A DNA stretch of 64,000 nucleotides, from NCBI GenBank assembly GCA_964036155.1, contig OZ038422.1, positions 56,567,201 through 56,631,200 of the forward strand, in the 5' to 3' direction. Made by a program: the position numbers and the translations under genes. The DNA is from Diploscapter coronatus. Its lineage: Eukaryota; Nematoda; Chromadorea; Rhabditida; Rhabditidae. The notes beneath the pieces were generated by a model. That model did not search any database. It was not told where the DNA came from and was given only the letters and a program-made list of their open reading frames with translations. Every line of letters starts with the position of its first letter. Positions within the stretch are counted from its first letter, which is position 1. Positions 59,301-64,000 of this stretch are shown here, one piece after another.

Positions 59301-62300
59301 ATTTTCAATTTTTTAAGTCACTGCAATAAAAGATGGGCAAATATTTTGAGAAGGAATATTCAAAGGAAAAGAATGCAAATCTAAAAAATAGTCGATATTT
59401 TGGATGAGAGTACTCGAACAGAACTGATAATAATAAGCAATTTAATTGCAGAAGATCTACACTCGTCGCATCTACTGTCTCGTGGAGGACATTGAGTTGG
59501 CTGATACTGCACAGGAGAAGACTACTATCATGGCCAAACTCGTCTCTGCCTTCCAGCAGCTGTCCGATGACAATCTGGTCGGTCATTTATTAGGGAATGC
59601 GTGTCTATCAACCGTCTTCATTCCAGATTGGAGATCTATGCTTTTCTGTGGCAATGACCATCGGCAATGGGGACATGATCGCTCAATTGCTTGAGATCAG
59701 CAAGAAACGCAATGTTACCGGTAAGACATTTCGAACTGAACACTACTAAAATCTTAATTTCAAATGATCGGAGGTTGAGTTCCACATATTTTGCAGAATG
59801 TTTTTCATTGAAAAATTTTCCTTGATAAGAATGAAATTAAATGATCTTTCGGAAACACATGTGCCAAATTATAAATTTACAATTCATGTCCTCTCATTAC
59901 AATTTCTATTCAGTCCTTATTTTGGATTATTCTTCACTGACAAACCACTTTCCAGATTCGGAAACCACCGACCGCCTGTCGTCTCTCGGCTACATGTTCA
60001 CGTCGTACAGAATGATATTCGGTCCTGCTGCTTCGTACGACGATGTGTCCTACTGGAAGCTGTTCATCGAGGGCATCAGCAGCAAGGACGTCTGGCCGAA
60101 GATATTCGAGTCGCTCATTTCCAAGGAGATGATTCATGTTAGTTTGTAGTTGATTTTTATGGATTCGAAAGAGTAGAGAGTTACGAATACAACTATCGAC
60201 AATAAAGAGCTAAGATTGAACGAACAACTTTATCTATCCACATATTTCTCCTTACTTATCTACTAATAAGATAAAACGAGTCTCGATAGTGAAAATATTA
60301 CACTTTTCTGATAGGTTTTGAAATAAATATTGGTAGGGGAAAGGAGAGCAGAATAGAACAACGTTGAAATAATTTGGGAAGATTCGTTCGATGAACTAAA
60401 TTCAATGCTTCCTTATTCAGGAATCCCGCGTGCTCTGGCATCGTCATCAGAAAGCGATTATTTCGTTCTACGCGGACGCAGAGAAAGGCTTCGAGCGCAT
60501 CAGCGACCTGTTCATCATCTTCCAGCAAGTCCTGCTCTGTATGTTTTTTTCATACCGATTCTCGAGATGCAATTCCGTTTGCTTGCAGTGAACCTCTCTC
60601 GCTGGCAGCAGGTGGTCGATTTTCTGGTGGAGGATCTGATGATCGCTCTCATTCAGAACGATTCTTTCGAGGTAATTCTGCGCGTTCTATATTTCATTTT
60701 CAGGATACAAATAGTATCATTAGTGTGACAGAAACGGGAATTGAAATATAAGGGTTCAAAAATATCGGAAATCCTATCCCTTTGAATTAGAATTGAGCCA
60801 CCTTTAAGTATATCAATAGGATAGATACAAGATATGAGAAAATTCGAGTCAATAAATTGAAAGGTGAAATTTGATTAGCGTTCCATTTTCCACGCTCTCT
60901 TGTCAGGACTCCTTTAAATTTTCGCTTCGTTTTACAAGAGTTATATATATATTTAGGCATTCGAAGAATTCTCCCACCTGATGAAGAATCTGATGTCTGA
61001 TTTGGAAGTGAACGAGGGCAACAACTTCCCCGACAACTCGCTGCACGTGGCTCTGTCCTTCGAGCGGATGCTCAGAAACGTCACCCAGACCACCATTTCG
61101 CCCAGTCGCCAGGTAAAAATGGACTATTTTGTGTTGGCAGATCTTAAAATTTGAGTTTTTTTTTTCAAGAAACGATTCTTCTTAATGCTAAATGCGAAAT
61201 GTTGAACAGTTTTCTGTTTTCGTTGAGAAATTAACAGAAGTGCTGTTAAAACTATGCAATTTCAGGCAGCGCTCGGTTTCTACGCAGCTTCTCTGAAGAA
61301 GAGCGAGGCGAAGGCAGCGATCGAGGACATGGCGACTTGCGCGATCAACCTGACTGCCATCAAGAGACTCAAGGAGGTCTACAACTACGAGATCGGATAT
61401 AAGGAATTCGCGGTTGGGGTGAAGCGAGCGAGACAGGAAATGAACGGTTGATTGCAGAAACTGACCCCCGAGAGAATCTGCCACAACATCCTCAACAGAC
61501 AGCTCGACAAGATGGACCTCTTCCGATCGAATCTGGAGCAGTACGTCAAGCCGTACATGGCCGAGCACAGACTCGATGTCAATGCCACTCTCTTCTCCTA
61601 CATTCAGGCTAGCACAAAGGGGAAGTCGTTCGTTCATGACAGTCATTGCAGAGAATGTCCCGCACAGACATGCGTTCGTACAAACCCATGTGGGAGGATG
61701 TCTGTCTGCTGTTGGCCGACTCGATCGATGACGTCACCACCAGATGCGAGGCTGTCACCAACATTGCTAGTGGTGAGTTGAAGTGAAATGAACAATGAGA
61801 ATGTTGAGAGCTCATCAACTCATCAGAAACATTTAAGTAAAGAGCACGGCTTTGTTCTCATTTATCTGATGTTTTAGAATTTACACTAATAAATAAGAAA
61901 TTTGATGCAAGATAAAGCATTTCTTTGATATTCATACAAACTTTGTAATCGCCTAGAGCAAATAAGTTTATATAATTTGTCCTTGAACTTTTTTATTTAA
62001 ATTACTACATTGATTTCTAGGTGCTTCCCTGCCATGGCGCACTCAGCTCAACAAAGCAGTCGAATATCTGAGGAAGGGCGAGGGAATCGACGCAAATGCG
62101 CGCGAGAAGTTGGAGAGGGAGATACAATGGGCAGAGCTGATGATGCTCTTCCAGGTACTTTCTTTTTTAGTCAAAACCATCCATCATAAAAATTTATCAT
62201 TTAATGTAATGATTTTTCAAGTCTCATAGATTTGTTTATTGCTCTGTCATGAGATTTTCAACCATTGCTATAATACGCTTTCTATGGGTTTTATAAGAGC

Positions 62301-64000
62301 GGCATTTTTCAGAAATACTCCGTAGCGGATGTGAATCTGCGTGCTGCACTCAAGTACCCGGATGTGATCTTCAAGCTGATCCAGCACATCTTCAAGCAGA
62401 AGGAAATCATGGCTCAGGAACTCGAACGGCTCAGGAATGGACTCAAGGTTAGCGATTAGGGAAGATGTGAGAAAATTGAGGAAATCTTGCAGGTGGCTGA
62501 AGTTTACAACAAAGTGACAGGCAAACTGATACTGGACCAGGTAACCATCGATCGAGTCTACATCGACTTCGTGTCTGCAATCGGACAGGATACTGAGGTG
62601 AGGAAATGAGTTCAACATTGTAAAGCGTAGAAACATAAGGATCAAAATTTGGCCGATTAGAAACTCGTATCTATTCTTTCTCATGTGTTTCATTGTTTCA
62701 AATTAGCAATTCTCACTCTGATTTCAGGTAATTATTATCCTACAAATCATAAAAAATAATTGCAATAATCTCAAAGGAATGCAGGATCAGACTTGAATTT
62801 TCTAATAAAATGATGCAAGTACTCGACTTTTTCAGATATGTGATCTGTGCACAGCTCTGGACAGCCTGCAATCAGCCATTGCGAGCGACCAGTTGAATCC
62901 TCTACCTTCTTCTCTCTCCAACATCATCGGCACCTATGTCGACTCGCTCATTCGCAGAGCTGAGCAGACCACTTGCCACAAATATGTATGATTGTCCAAT
63001 TACAGAAACTCACTATAACAATTAATTCAGGCGGATGACGTGACGCGTCGCATGAAGAACTTGGAGAAGGCGGGCTCGATTCTGATGCGCTACTTGATGC
63101 AGGACGCGGAATATGCAAAGAAGTATGACTGCGTCAGGCGAATGATCAGACTCCAGGTTAGAGGAGAGAAGAACAACTAAAGATTATTTCATTTTTCCTC
63201 AAAGACTTCCATAATCTTCTTTTGAATTTAGAATTTGAAAGAACTGAAACAATTTTGACATTTTATACAAAACGTTTCCTATTTTAAGGATGGGAATTTG
63301 TTCGTTTCTTCATATGCAAAGATTTCTGTTTGAAAACTGAAAGATTACTCACGATGAAGCATCTGCAAGAAGCTGCTGATATTTCATTTGTAGGAAGGCT
63401 ACCAACTGATGGCATCGATCTCCCAGCTGAACGACCTGCGCTGGAGAGCCGTCAAGCTGATGAAGTACATCGAGAAGCCCAGTGAAATGAATGAGACACT
63501 CGTCGTCAACATGCCTAACGTGAGTTTTACATCATTAAAGCGCTGTTTCTTGATAAATTGTTCTCCAATTCAACTCGTCTGTTTTTTCCAGATCTTCCAC
63601 TTCGCCTCTCTGCTCGGTCTGAGCGAACTCGAAACGGGCAGCATCCTTCTCGAAATCTTTGCCACGGACTACCAGACTTTGCTCAGAATTCTCAAGTATT
63701 TTCTCAAAATATTCTTAAATCTGTGCGCGGCTCTTTTCTAATTGAGTAACGCACATGCGTTAAGCTCTCATCCTCGAGTTATGATGAATGCAGTTCACTC
63801 GTAGTCCTTATTGCTTCGAGTATTTGTTTTTGCCAATATGTGATCGAAAGAGCCGACTGCATTGAACCACATATTTTTAACAGTAATAAGTTTGATTTGC
63901 AGTCGCATCTGCTCGTCACTACCTGATGCAGACGAGATAATGCTGGAGAAATGCCTATCGAGTTGCGAGACGGTGCTGCTTCGGATGCACGAATTGTCGC
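56318..64000 (+). CDS. KNTC1: ROD/KNTC1 kinetochore protein, 5' part (3' end outside window)
   Basis: ROD is the large subunit of the ROD-ZW10-Zwilch complex, which recruits Spindly, dynein and checkpoint proteins to kinetochores. About twenty exons join in frame. The N-terminal part is a beta-propeller: HSATNANWIAVSC, KIASMCWLPGTSAIVVV, LSSDGRIWVIEPETR, CIRLHEYCNGRYLLCLTESG. The diagnostic stretch follows at about 58,815-58,915, KRLEKLISKRRFDEAEAFAKQFGLDLQ, matching the animal KNTC1 motif (RFAEAESFAIQFGLD in vertebrates). The rest is alpha-solenoid, including EGYQLMASISQLNDLRW and IFHFASLLGLSELE. The last visible exon (63,901-64,000) is open at the window edge. The start at 56,318 follows a TTTCAG acceptor and joins the next exon through the donor at 56,439. 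The gene lies 0.9 kb downstream of the HORMA gene on the same strand. Confidence 0.88.

Noticed and set aside
1..64000. CRISPR arrays, bacterial operons, tRNA or rRNA genes
   Set aside because: No regularly spaced repeats, ribosome-binding patterns, tRNA T-loop with matching arms, or rRNA segments were found by eye. The window is eukaryotic.

Overview
The window is animal nuclear DNA. Its genes are split by many spliceosomal introns, most of them GT-AG and many short, with acceptors of the TTTCAG or TTGCAG type. Several genes are followed by AATAAA signals. The gene set is metazoan: filamin, a VEGFR/PDGFR-class receptor tyrosine kinase, a meiotic HORMA protein, the kinetochore protein ROD/KNTC1 and the nucleoporin Nup155. 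Intron style, compact gene spacing and a HIM-3-like HORMA protein fit an ecdysozoan, perhaps a nematode or a relative; this placement is only an inference.

Layout: (1) 1-15,480 holds the 3' part of a filamin gene on the + strand, with about sixteen Ig-filamin repeats. One intron contains an in-frame alternative end that encodes a transmembrane tail. (2) 17,202-32,044 holds a receptor tyrosine kinase on the - strand. One of its kinase-domain introns carries an intact DNA transposon of about 8.2 kb (18,571-26,815) with terminal inverted repeats of about 1.2 kb and one large transposase gene. (3) 34,761-35,245 holds a small secreted Tyr/Lys/Gly-rich peptide with a clear TATA box. (4) 37,471-40,798 holds a zinc-finger/RGG protein on the - strand, divergent from (5) a small ubiquitin-like ORF (41,134-41,552) and (6) an ORF matching only the C-terminal alpha-solenoid of Nup155 (42,019-45,979). 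(7) 46,370-51,695 is a large imperfect palindrome with an intact F-box/kelch gene in each arm, divergently oriented. (8) 52,951-55,425 holds a HORMA-domain protein. (9) 56,318 to the end of the window holds the 5' part of ROD/KNTC1.

The right half carries three genes linked to nuclear pores, meiotic chromosome axes and kinetochores. I see no operon logic that proves they are co-regulated. The filamin, Nup155, HORMA and ROD exons are visibly GC-rich, while the kinase and F-box/kelch exons are AT-rich. Exon joins were made by hand from splice consensus, reading phase and protein family patterns, so individual boundaries may be off by a few bases.
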